DNA from: Tepidimonas sp. UBA997
GTDB taxonomy: Bacteria; Pseudomonadota; Gammaproteobacteria; Burkholderiales; Burkholderiaceae_C
Direction: 5' to 3'
NCBI GenBank assembly: GCA_002291945.1
Contig: DBAZ01000079.1
Span: forward strand, 1,303-56,017
Length of the DNA: 54,715 bases
Notes under the pieces: generated by a model
The model's input: the letters and a program-made list of their open reading frames with translations, nothing else
What the model was told of the DNA's origin: nothing
The model's database searches: none
Program-made: the position numbers and the translations under genes
Shown here: positions 32,175 to 41,400 of the stretch, piece after piece
Layout: each line of letters opens with the position of its first letter
How positions within the stretch are numbered: the stretch's first letter is position 1

Positions 32175-33149
32175 ATGCCAAGTCTTGACCTGCTGCTGAC
32201 CAACATTCTTCAACCCATCGTGCTGGCCTTTTTGCTGGGCACGATTGCCGGTGCCGTCAAGAGCGAACTCGAACTGCCCGAAGCCGTCGTCAAGTTGTTG
32301 TCGATCTACCTGCTGTTCTCGTTGGGGATCACGGGTGGACGTGAGTTGGCCAAGGCTGAATTGGGGGGGCTGTTACCGTTGGTTGGCATCACAGTTCTGA
32401 TGACTTTTGCCATTCCTACGCTGGCTTACATCATCACGCGCCGCCTGGGTCGCATGGACATCAGCAACTCAGCGGCCGTGGCAGCGCATTACGGTTCGGT
32501 ATCGACGGCCACCTTCTTCACCGCAATGAGTTTCGCTGCGGCCATGGGTACCCCTGCAGAGGGCTACATGGCGGCCATGGTGGCGCTCATGGAGTTCGGC
32601 GTCATTTATTCTCTGATCATCGCCCGCGTCGCCATGGGGCGCGCCAAAAGCGGTGGAGTCCAACTCTCTGAACTGTTTCTGAGCGTGATTCGTGGTCGAG
32701 GCATTTTGCTTCTGGTCGGCGGCATGCTCATCGGCTACATCGCCACGGACAGGCAGTGGCAGCAGATTTCGCCCTTTTACGAGGGGCTGTTCCGCGGCAT
32801 GCTGATGCTGTTCCTGCTAGAAATGGGGATCACTGCGGCCCGCCAGATCAAGGCGTTCCGCCAGGTGGGCATGTTCATGACCGGTTTCGGCGTCTTGATG
32901 CCGGTGCTGCTCGGCGTAGGGGGGGTGACTCTGGGGCATGCGGTAGGTTTGGGCGTGGGTGGAGCCTTTGTTTTTGGGGCCATCTGCGCCAGCGCCTCCT
33001 TCATCGACGCGCCAGCGGCGTGCCGGGCCTCGCTGCCGGAAGCCAACCCCGGCATCTACCTTACCTCGGCGCTGGGCATCACGCTGCCTTTCAATCTGCT
33101 CTTGGGCCTACCACTTTATTTTGGATACGCCAAGTGGCTTGCGTCCTGA
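32175..33149 (+). CDS. SbtA-family sodium-dependent bicarbonate transporter
   Basis: 324-residue inner-membrane protein with about ten TM helices in two inverted halves. MPSLDLLLTNILQPIVLAFLLGTIAGAVKSELELPEAVVKLLSIYLLFSLGITGGRELA is the SbtA hallmark start; AAVAAHYGSVSTATFFTA and ASASFIDAPAACRASLPEANPGIYLTSALGITLPFNLLLGLPLY are the paired substrate-site segments. Known members take up bicarbonate with sodium. No SbtB-like PII gene is adjacent. Divergent from an NhaR-like regulator; ends at a strong terminator. No clear Shine-Dalgarno. Confidence 0.9.
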   Translation: MPSLDLLLTNILQPIVLAFLLGTIAGAVKSELELPEAVVKLLSIYLLFSLGITGGRELAKAELGGLLPLVGITVLMTFAIPTLAYIITRRLGRMDISNSAAVAAHYGSVSTATFFTAMSFAAAMGTPAEGYMAAMVALMEFGVIYSLIIARVAMGRAKSGGVQLSELFLSVIRGRGILLLVGGMLIGYIATDRQWQQISPFYEGLFRGMLMLFLLEMGITAARQIKAFRQVGMFMTGFGVLMPVLLGVGGVTLGHAVGLGVGGAFVFGAICASASFIDAPAACRASLPEANPGIYLTSALGITLPFNLLLGLPLYFGYAKWLAS

Positions 33150-33194
33150 CAGGCAAGCGCGGGGCAGGCAGGCGTTGCAAAAAGCCTGCACGGA

Positions 33195-33221
33195 AGCCAG
33201 CAGTGATGCTGGCTTTTTTTT
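33195..33221 (+). terminator. Rho-independent terminator after the sbtA-like gene
   Basis: AGCCAGCA and TGCTGGCT form an 8-bp stem around GTGA and run directly into eight Ts. It closes the sbtA unit. The following bases 33222-33422 hold no gene; no convincing promoter was found, though the restriction operon must start here. Confidence 0.95.
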
Positions 33222-33422
33222 GCCGACTATCTTTCGACCCTGCGCTCAAGGCTGGAAAGATTTGCACTATCCTGTCGTCTTTGCCAGCCAAACGGCTGTG
33301 CCCTTGATGGCATCCAATCTCTAGCCATGAGCTGACGCTTCGACTTGGCTCACCGTGCGCGGGCAGGTCGCCGCATACGCATATCCTTCGAAGAATCAGA
33401 AATCCCGAGAGCAGGGCGACCC

Positions 33423-36400
33423 ATGACCACCATACAGAACTCCAAATTCCAAGCGCTCGTTGCCAAGCTGCGCGAGATCTTCCAGATCGACCGCCCTGAA
33501 CTGGACTTCGGCATTTACCGCATCCTCAACGCCCGCGCGGGCGAGATTAACGACTACCTGCAAAACCGGCTGGCCGAGAAGGTGTACCAATCCCTCGCTG
33601 CGGGCAGCGCCGCCAACGCACAACTGCTGCAAATCGAACTGCAAGAAGCCGAAAAAAGCGCCCTGGCCTTGGGCGTCAGCCCCGACGCCGTGCCCAAGGT
33701 GCAGGAACTGCGTGCCAAGCTCAAGGAGGCCACCGCAGGCAGCAGCGAGCGCGAGAACGCCGTCTTCTCCCACCTGCTGGCCTTCTTCTCACGCTATTAC
33801 CAGGATGGCGATTTCATCAGCCAGCGCCGCTACAAGGGTGACACCTACGCCATCCCCTACGCGGGCGAAGAGGTGATGCTGCACTGGGCGAACAAGGATC
33901 AGTACTACACCAAGAGCGGCGAGAACTTCAGCAACTACAGCTTCAAGCTGGCAGACGGGCGCACGGTACATTTCCGCCTCGCCGCCGCCGACACCGCCAA
34001 GGACAACCGCAAGGACAACGACAAGGAGCGCCGCTTTGCCCTGGTGGCGGCGAAGACCGTCACCCGTGTGGATGAAAACGGCGACGAGGTCGAAGAAGAA
34101 CTGGTGCCCGTGGAGGAAGCCGCTGCGACGAATGGGGGCAGTGACGGCAACCCGGCGCTGATCATCCGCTTCGAGTACGCCGCCCAGCCCAAGGGCACCA
34201 AACAGGAGGCACTGGTTGCCAAGGCCGTCGAGGCCGTGCTGGCGGACGCAGCCGTCAAGGCCCGCTGGCTGGCCCTGGGCAGTCGCGCCCCTACCGAAAA
34301 GAACCCGCAGCGCACCTTGCTGGAAAAGCACCTGAGCGACTACACCACCAAGAACACGGCGGACTACTTCATCCACAAGGATCTGGGTGGCTTCCTGCGC
34401 CGCGAGCTGGACTTCTACATCAAGAACGAAGTCATGCACCTGGACGATGTGCAGAACGCGGGCGCGTTCGCGAACATCGAGAAGAACCTGCGCATGATCC
34501 AGTGCCTGCGCAGCATCGCGCTGGAGCTGATCACGTTCTTGGCCCAGTTGGAAGACTTCCAGAAGAAGCTGTGGCTGAAGAAGAAGTTCGTGGTGTCCAG
34601 CCACTACTGCATCACGCTGGATCGGGTGCCGAAAGCGCTGTGGCCGGACGTGGTGGCAAACGCGCAGCAATGGGCGCAGTGGAAACAACTGGGCGTTTGG
34701 GATGGCGATGCACCGGGGACGGTGGAGGACCTGAAGGCTGCGCCGTATCGGATGGTGGATACGAGTCTGTTTTCGAATGAATTCATTTCCCGTTTGCTGA
34801 ATCAGGTAGGCGAAATAGACGAGGCAACAAATGGCATTCTCATACACGGAGACAACTTTCAAGGACTCTCGCTTCTTCAGGCCAAATACAAGGTCGAAGT
34901 TAATTGCATCTATATCGATCCCCCATACAACACGGATGCAAGCGCCATCTTCTACAAGAACGGCTATAAGTCATCTAGCTGGGCGTCGCTTATGGATAGT
35001 CGGATTTCCCGATCAAGGGATTTACTGACAAAGGACGGCGTATTGGTTGCTGCGATTGATGATGCACAGCAACGCGAGTTGAGCTTTCTGATGTCACGCA
35101 TCTTCGATGATCGTATCCTCGGAACGGTCACTGTACGATCAAACCCATCCGGGCGACCGACACAAAGCGGTTACGCTGTCTCACATGAATACCTAATTTT
35201 TGCTGGTGCAACCTCAGACTCAGTAATTGGCAGATTGCCGCCGACCGCCGATCAGATGGCACGGTTCAATCAGCGCGATGAGGTTGGTGTATTCGAGTGG
35301 CGAAATCTGAGGCGCGAGGGGTCTAACTCAGATCGGTCAGCCCGCCGAGCCCTCTACTACCCGATTTATATTGATGGCGAAAAGATCCGCGTTCCCGAGA
35401 TGTGTTGGGATGAGGCAAGCGAGTCGTGGGTGTATATAGAACCTCCCAAGGATGGCGAGTATGTGGTTTTCCCGAATAACGATGACGGTGTCGAGAAAAC
35501 TTGGCGCTGGGAAGGAATGACTGTCATGACTTCTCTGAAGTCGTTGGCGGTGAGAAAAGATCGATCCGGAAAGGATTACATCTATTACAAGCGACGCCCC
35601 AATGAGGATGGAGTTGTATCGGTGTCGTCTTGGTTTGATGCAAAGCACTCATCGACAGAGCACGGCACGGCACTGTTGAAGCATCTGTTTGGCGGAAGTA
35701 CGTTTTCTTACCCGAAGTCGATTCACGCCGTTGTGGATGCGATTTATATCGCTGGCGCATCCAAAATTGATGCAGTGGTGCTGGACTATTTTGGTGGTTC
35801 CGGAACCACGGCACACGCCACCATTACTTTGAACCGTAGGGATAGCGGCAATCGAAAGTACGTTCTTATCGAGCAAGGTGAATATTTCGATACCGTGCTC
35901 AAACCACGTTTGCAGAAAGTCGTATATTCCGCCGACTGGAAAGACGGTAAACCAACCGCCCTCGAAACTGGCCTCTCCCACTGCTTCAAAGTCCTCAAAC
36001 TCGAAAGCTACGAAGACACCCTGAATAACCTGCAACTGCGCCGCACTGCCGCGCAAGGCGATCTGCTCAATACCCTGCCGCAGCCTGCCCGCGACGACTA
36101 CCTGCTGAATTACCTGCTGGACGTAGAAAGCCGTGGCTCGCTCCTGTCGGTAGAGGACTTCAAGAAGCCCTTCGATTACACCCTCAACGTAGCCGTGGAT
36201 TCGGCGGGTGCCTTCGCGCCGCGCAAGGTCGATCTGGTCGAAACCTTCAACTATCTGATCGGCCTGCGGGTCAAGCACATCGATGCCCAACCACAGCGCG
36301 GCTTCGTCACGGTCACCGGCACCCTGCCCAGCAAGGAGACCTGCCTCGTGCTGTGGCGCGATTGCGATGTGCTGGACTATGAAGGTGTCGCCAAGCTCTG

Positions 36401-36581
36401 CGACAAGCTGGCCATCAACCCGGCGGACAACGAGTTTGACGTGGTCTTCATCAACGGTGACCACAACATTCCCACCGTGCTGACGCCAATGGCCGAGGAA
36501 GGCGGTGCCACCCGCGTACTCAAGCTGCGCCAGATCGAGCCGGAGTTTCTGCAGCGCATGTTCAGCGTGGAGGATGTGTGA
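33423..36581 (+). CDS. Large beta-class DNA methyltransferase (type III Mod-like)
   Basis: 1052-residue amino-methyltransferase. Catalytic motif IV YIDPPYNTD (about 497-505) precedes the SAM-binding motif I VVLDYFGGSGTTAHATITLNRR (about 785-806): the order of beta-class enzymes, including type III Mod, with the target recognition domain between. A long N-terminal domain (1-440) and a C-terminal domain (840-1052) are additional; classical Mod proteins are 550-700 residues. The ATG at 33423 (MTTIQNSKFQALVAKLREIFQ) is chosen; 26 upstream in-frame residues look non-coding. About 34740-35940 has visibly lower GC than either flank and covers the catalytic and recognition core. Overlaps the ATPase gene by one base. 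Expected to protect host DNA from the Res protein encoded three genes on. Confidence 0.88.
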   Translation: MTTIQNSKFQALVAKLREIFQIDRPELDFGIYRILNARAGEINDYLQNRLAEKVYQSLAAGSAANAQLLQIELQEAEKSALALGVSPDAVPKVQELRAKLKEATAGSSERENAVFSHLLAFFSRYYQDGDFISQRRYKGDTYAIPYAGEEVMLHWANKDQYYTKSGENFSNYSFKLADGRTVHFRLAAADTAKDNRKDNDKERRFALVAAKTVTRVDENGDEVEEELVPVEEAAATNGGSDGNPALIIRFEYAAQPKGTKQEALVAKAVEAVLADAAVKARWLALGSRAPTEKNPQRTLLEKHLSDYTTKNTADYFIHKDLGGFLRRELDFYIKNEVMHLDDVQNAGAFANIEKNLRMIQCLRSIALELITFLAQLEDFQKKLWLKKKFVVSSHYCITLDRVPKALWPDVVANAQQWAQWKQLGVWDGDAPGTVEDLKAAPYRMVDTSLFSNEFISRLLNQVGEIDEATNGILIHGDNFQGLSLLQAKYKVEVNCIYIDPPYNTDASAIFYKNGYKSSSWASLMDSRISRSRDLLTKDGVLVAAIDDAQQRELSFLMSRIFDDRILGTVTVRSNPSGRPTQSGYAVSHEYLIFAGATSDSVIGRLPPTADQMARFNQRDEVGVFEWRNLRREGSNSDRSARRALYYPIYIDGEKIRVPEMCWDEASESWVYIEPPKDGEYVVFPNNDDGVEKTWRWEGMTVMTSLKSLAVRKDRSGKDYIYYKRRPNEDGVVSVSSWFDAKHSSTEHGTALLKHLFGGSTFSYPKSIHAVVDAIYIAGASKIDAVVLDYFGGSGTTAHATITLNRRDSGNRKYVLIEQGEYFDTVLKPRLQKVVYSADWKDGKPTALETGLSHCFKVLKLESYEDTLNNLQLRRTAAQGDLLNTLPQPARDDYLLNYLLDVESRGSLLSVEDFKKPFDYTLNVAVDSAGAFAPRKVDLVETFNYLIGLRVKHIDAQPQRGFVTVTGTLPSKETCLVLWRDCDVLDYEGVAKLCDKLAINPADNEFDVVFINGDHNIPTVLTPMAEEGGATRVLKLRQIEPEFLQRMFSVEDV
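34740..35940. other. Low-GC mosaic segment inside the methyltransferase gene
   Basis: Hand counts of 60-base lines give 29/60 G+C at 35041 and 28/60 at 35821, against 40/60 at 34621 and 35/60 at 33601. The change is sharp at both ends and matches the motif IV-TRD-motif I module, while reading frame is kept. This looks like allelic replacement of the specificity module by recombination. Confidence 0.7.
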
Positions 36582-37786
36582 TGGCCGAGTTTGGAACCCC
36601 AACGGTTCAGCAAAGAACGCCGGAGCCCGGCCGCATCAAATCGGTCACCATCGAGGGCTTCCGCAGCCTGAAGAACATTCAGCACCTGGAGCTGCCGCAG
36701 CTCACCGTGCTGATTGGTGCCAACGGCGCAGGCAAGTCCACCTTGATCCGCTTCTTCGAGATGCTGAGCTGGATGCTCAAGGCGAAGAACCTGCAGGAGT
36801 TCGTGCTGCGCCACGGCGGCGGCGATGATCAGTTTTTCATGGGTGCGCGCAAGACACCACGCATCCACGCCGAGCTGTGCCTGGAGACCGCATCGGGCCA
36901 GAACGACTACCGGTTTGACCTGGCCCACATCTCGGCCGGCGATACGGTCATGGTGATGAACGAGGCTTATCGGTATTCGGCCCACAACATCCCGACCAAG
37001 GCGAAGTGGACCGAGATTGAAGGGGTGGGAAAAGAGTCCAGCCTGCTGGACAAGAAGAACAAGACGGCGCAAACCATCGTCAACCTCCTGCGGCAGTGCT
37101 CCACCTACCAGTTCCACGACACCTCCTTCAACGCGGCCATTCACAACCGTTGGGATGTCACCGAGTCGTTCCGCCTGCGCTCGGACGGCGGCAACCTTGC
37201 GGCCGTGCTGCTCGACTTGCGCAATGGCGACCGCAAACGCTACGAACTGATCGTCAAGCAGATTGCCCGTGTCTTGCCGGCGTTCAAGGACTTTGTGCTG
37301 GAAGACGAGGCCGGCAAGGTGCTCTTGCGCTGGGTGGGGCGGCAAAGCGACAAAGTCTTCGGCTCGCACCTCACCTCGGACGGATCGCTGCGCCTGTTCT
37401 GCCTGTTGACCTTGTTAAATCTGCCGCCAGACCGAGTGCCAGATGTGATGTTCTTCGATGAACCGGAGCTTGGCCTGCACCCCCACGCTATCACCTTGGT
37501 GGCCGAGATGTTCAAGCGCTTATCGAAAAAGCGGCAAATTTTTATCGCCACGCAGTCGCCCTATCTGGTGGACTGCTTCGAGCTGGAAAACATCATCGTG
37601 GCCAGCGCCAGCAATGGCGAGACGGTGTTGCGCAATCTGCCGCGCGAGCACTATCAGCGCTGGCTGGACGAGGAATACCAACTGTCCGACATCTGGTTGC
37701 AGCAGGCCGCAGGCGGCGTGTCCTGGCTGGGTGACCACCAGCCGGTCAAGCGGGAAGGTTCTCTGGATGCGGGGCAGGTCGAATGA
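36581..37786 (+). CDS. AAA family (RecF/OLD-like) ATPase within the restriction operon
   Basis: 401-residue ABC/SMC-like ATPase. IKSVTIEGFRSLKNIQHLELPQLTVLIGANGAGKST holds Walker A (46-54). The signature is HLTSDGSLRLFCLLTLL, Walker B is PDVMFFDEPELGLHPHA and the H-loop is IFIATQSPYLVD. Between them lies a roughly 200-residue insertion. No nuclease domain is fused to it; the next gene may supply one. The start is the ATG at 36581 with GGAGG eight bases upstream (a GTG one codon earlier is possible); it overlaps the methyltransferase stop (TGATG). Resembles ATPases of OLD, PARIS and RloA-type defence modules by motif layout; specific family not assigned. Confidence 0.88.
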   Translation: MAEFGTPTVQQRTPEPGRIKSVTIEGFRSLKNIQHLELPQLTVLIGANGAGKSTLIRFFEMLSWMLKAKNLQEFVLRHGGGDDQFFMGARKTPRIHAELCLETASGQNDYRFDLAHISAGDTVMVMNEAYRYSAHNIPTKAKWTEIEGVGKESSLLDKKNKTAQTIVNLLRQCSTYQFHDTSFNAAIHNRWDVTESFRLRSDGGNLAAVLLDLRNGDRKRYELIVKQIARVLPAFKDFVLEDEAGKVLLRWVGRQSDKVFGSHLTSDGSLRLFCLLTLLNLPPDRVPDVMFFDEPELGLHPHAITLVAEMFKRLSKKRQIFIATQSPYLVDCFELENIIVASASNGETVLRNLPREHYQRWLDEEYQLSDIWLQQAAGGVSWLGDHQPVKREGSLDAGQVE

Positions 37787-38427
37787 TTCGGGTATGCATC
37801 ATCTGCGAAGGTCCCACCGAGGTGGAGTTCGTCAACCGCTGCCTGGAGCCCTACCTGCGGCCCAGCGGCGTCAGCGCCTACGGCACCGTGTTGAGCGCCA
37901 GGTCGGGGCGGCATCGGGGTGGGCGTGTCACCGTGGATCGGCTGGCCAAAAAGATCTCACTGCACTACAGCGAGGCCGATCGCGTCTCCACGCTGGTTGA
38001 TTTCTACGGTTTTCAGGACCGCGTAGGTCGTACCCGTACCCAACTGGAAGCCGACATTGCCGCAGCTGCGCAGGCCATCACCACGGGCTATGACGCGCGC
38101 TACGTGCTGCCTTATGTGCAGATGCATGAATTCGAGGGCCTGCTGTTCACCAACCCCGCGGACTTTGAATGGGCAGAAGACGGCTGGAGCGAAGAAGTGA
38201 AAGCCGCACTGATGGCCGTGACGCAGGTGTTCCCGAGCCCGGAAGACATCAACGACAGCCCCGAGACAGCGCCATCCAAACGGATTCTGAGCATCTTTCC
38301 GGAGGGCACGTATTCAAAGCCCGAGCATGGCCCGTTGATCGCCGAGGCCATCGGGATTGACGCGATGCGCCAGAAGTGTGTGCAGTTCGATGCCTGGGTT
38401 GCTCAACTGCAGGCATGGGGTAATTGA
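37783..38427 (+). CDS. DUF4276-family protein with TOPRIM-like motifs
   Basis: 214 residues. IRVCIICEGPTEVEFVNRCL (2-21) looks like TOPRIM motif 1 (E9 and E13), VSTLVDFYGF (68-77) fits the following acidic strand, and YVQMHEFEGLLF (111-122) supplies two more acidic residues (E116, E118). I recognise the family as DUF4276, which commonly sits after an AAA ATPase gene. The pair recalls ATPase/TOPRIM effectors such as OLD or AriA-AriB, where the TOPRIM part is a nuclease. Nuclease activity here is inferred from motifs only. ATG overlaps the ATPase stop by 4 bases; res follows after 1 base. Confidence 0.8.
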   Translation: MIRVCIICEGPTEVEFVNRCLEPYLRPSGVSAYGTVLSARSGRHRGGRVTVDRLAKKISLHYSEADRVSTLVDFYGFQDRVGRTRTQLEADIAAAAQAITTGYDARYVLPYVQMHEFEGLLFTNPADFEWAEDGWSEEVKAALMAVTQVFPSPEDINDSPETAPSKRILSIFPEGTYSKPEHGPLIAEAIGIDAMRQKCVQFDAWVAQLQAWGN

Positions 38428-38428
38428 A

Positions 38429-41400
38429 ATGGCACGGCAAACCAAAAGTCAAAAGAAACGCAGTTTTCATCAGGAATTGGTGCTCAACCGCTGGGTGCTG
38501 GGATTCTTTCAGGGTGGCACGCTCGCGGCGCTCAAGAGGCGCCTGGGTGATGACCGCTTCGAGGGCATCGACGAGGACGGCCAGACCAGGTTTTTCCACG
38601 AACTGATCCGAGGCTTGTCCGGCCCCAACAAGGTGCCCGAGACCGATCTGCGGCGCTACGACCTGAACGTCGTCGCCCACTGGCAGGCCATCACCGCCCA
38701 GCGCAACAAGCTCGAAGGCTTTGAGTTGCAGATGAAGTACTTCCAGTACCTCTCGCTGCTGTTCACCGAGCTGTATCTGGACTGGTACTTCAACCACCGT
38801 CAGGACTTGCTCGATGGCCTGAACGAGGAAATGACGCGCTACCGCGCCGAAACGGGCGCAGAGCCATTTCGGTATTTCGAAGCGGACGACCTGAACAAGG
38901 TCGCCTTCTGGAATGCCACTGGCAGCGGCAAGACCCTGCTGCTGCATGTCAACATTCGCCAGTACCTGCACTACTTCCAGGCGGGCAGCAGTGGCCAAAA
39001 GCGCGATCACTTGCCCGACAAGATCATCCTGCTCACGCCCAACGAGGGGTTGTCGCGCCAGCACTTGGAGGAGTTACATCTGTCCGGTTTCGGGTTTTCG
39101 CAGTTCTTTAACAAGGCTCAGTCACCCGCGCGCGGCACCATCGAAATCATCGACATCAACAAGCTGGGCGATGAGATGGGCGACAAGACCGTCGCCGTGG
39201 ATGCCTTCGAGGGCAACAACCTGGTGCTGGTGGACGAAGGCCACCGCGGTACGGGCACGGCGGCAGGCGCGTGGATGGCACGGCGCGATGCGCTGGTGCG
39301 CGGTGGTTTTGCCTTCGAGTACTCGGCCACCTTCGGGCAGGCGGTGGCCAAGGGGAAAACAATCGAAGGCGCTGAAGACGAGATCCGTAAGAACAAGGCG
39401 GATTTTTTCAGATCTGTTGAATTTCCTAGTAGAAAAGTACGCGACTTGAGCGCCACAGAAAAGCAGCAAGTCGAAGCTTTCAAAGCGGCATATGAGCTGA
39501 CCGCCGAGGACAAGCGCCGTGCGCGCATCACCGCGACGCGCGAGATTTACGCCAAGTGCATCCTGTTCGATTACTCGTACAAGTTCTTCTATGAGGACGG
39601 CTACGGCAAGGAGTCGCTGATCCTCAACATGAGCGGCGAGGCCTACCAGCAGGCAGATAACGCACGCAAGTATTTCACCGCCTGCCTGCTGGCCTACTAC
39701 CAGCAGCGCTGGCTGTGGAGCACGCACCGCGCGGCGCTTGCCGACTTCAACATCGAAAAGCCGCTGTGGGTGTTTGTGGGCAACACGGTGTCTGGCGAGG
39801 AGTCGGACATCCTGGAAGTGGTGAACTTTCTGGCTGACTTCCTGAACAGCGACGCGCAGATCAAGAGCTGGCTGGCCGACCTGATTGCCGACAAAGCGCA
39901 GATTCTGGACGCCAAGGGCAACAACATCTTCAGCGGGCGTTTCACGCCGCTGATGGGCTTTGGCGGTCGTGTGGACGAGCTGTACGCCGACATTCTGCTG
40001 CGCGTGTTCAATGCCTCGGCCCGCCAGCGCTTGAAACTGGTCAACATCAAGAGCAGCAAAGGTGAGCTGGCCTTGCGCGTGGGCGATGCCGAGCCCTTTG
40101 GCCTGATCAACATCGGCGACGATGCGAGCTTCTTCGGGATGGCGCAGGACGCTGAGGCCTTCGACTCCGAACGCGACGACTTCGGCGGCACCCTGTTCGG
40201 CACGCTGAACCACAAGGACAGCCGCCTCAACGTGCTGATCGGCTCACGCAAATTCACGGAAGGCTGGAGCAGTTGGCGCGTGTCCACGATGGGCCTGCTG
40301 AACATGGGCCAGGGTGAAGGTTCGCAGATCATCCAGTTGTTCGGACGCGGGGTGCGCCTCAAGGGCAAGGGCTTCTCGCTCAAGCGCACCTTGCCCCAAG
40401 ACAGGCCCAAGGGCGTGCATCTGGACAAGTTGGAGGCGCTGAACATCTTTGGCGTGCGCGCCAGCTACATGGCCGCATTCAAAGACTACCTGCGTGAAGA
40501 AGGCATCACGCCCAGCGATGAAGTGCTGGAGCTGGACTTCCCGACACGGGCCAACCTGCCGAACTTGAAAACAGGCAAGCTCAAGACCCTAGCGCTGAGG
40601 GATGGCTACAAGGACAACCAGAAACTCGGCTTCAAGCGCACGCACTTCCCGTGGCTGTACGAAATTCCTGCGCAGTTCCAGGGCAAGATCAAGCCACCCC
40701 ATGTGGTGCTCGACCTGTACCCGCGCGTCGAAGCGCTGTCCAGCAAGGACAAGGGCGCAGCCCCCACGACGCAAGCCCGCCACAAGGGCAAGCTGAACCC
40801 GAAGCTGTTTTCGGCTTTCAATTGGGATCGCGTCTATCTGGCCTTGCAGGACTACAAGCTGCAGCGCAGCTGGAGCAACTTGCGGCTGGAACGGCAGAAG
40901 CTGATCGACTTTTGCGCGGGCGCACAGGACTGGTACACGCTGTTCATTCCGGCAGCGGAATTCAACGTGACCACCTTCGCCGATATCCGCAAGCAGGAAG
41001 ACATCCTGCTGCGACTGCTGACGGACTACACCGACCGCTTTTATAACGCCTTGAAAAAAGGCTACGAAGGCCAGTTCTACGACATCACCCACATCGATGA
41101 AGACCACGGGTCGATGCTCAAGCTGTATCAGTTCGAGATCGACAACACCGACGACGGTCTGGCGTATCAGGCGAAGCTGGAAGTGCTGAAGAAGCTGGTG
41201 GCGGAAGGCAAGATCGGCGAGGCCAGCAAATGGAACGCGCCACACATGGTGGCCATCTGTTTTGATCGACACTTGTTTTACCCCTTGCTCGGTTTCGAGA
41301 ACGAAGACGGCAACAAGCAGGTGCCGCTGAAATTGACCCCTTTGGGCCTGGGTGCCGAAAGTGAAGTGCAGTTTGTCCGCGATCTGGAGGCGTTCTACCA

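Noticed and set aside
33222..33422. Search for a duplicated tRNA-Ser 3' end (att site) or integrase left of the defence operon
   Set aside because: No match to the tRNA 3' sequence and no recombinase gene seen, so an island with flanking att repeats is not supported.
33789..34862. 357-residue minus-strand open frame
   Set aside because: Antisense to the methyltransferase gene; no motifs, and the sense protein is clearly coding.
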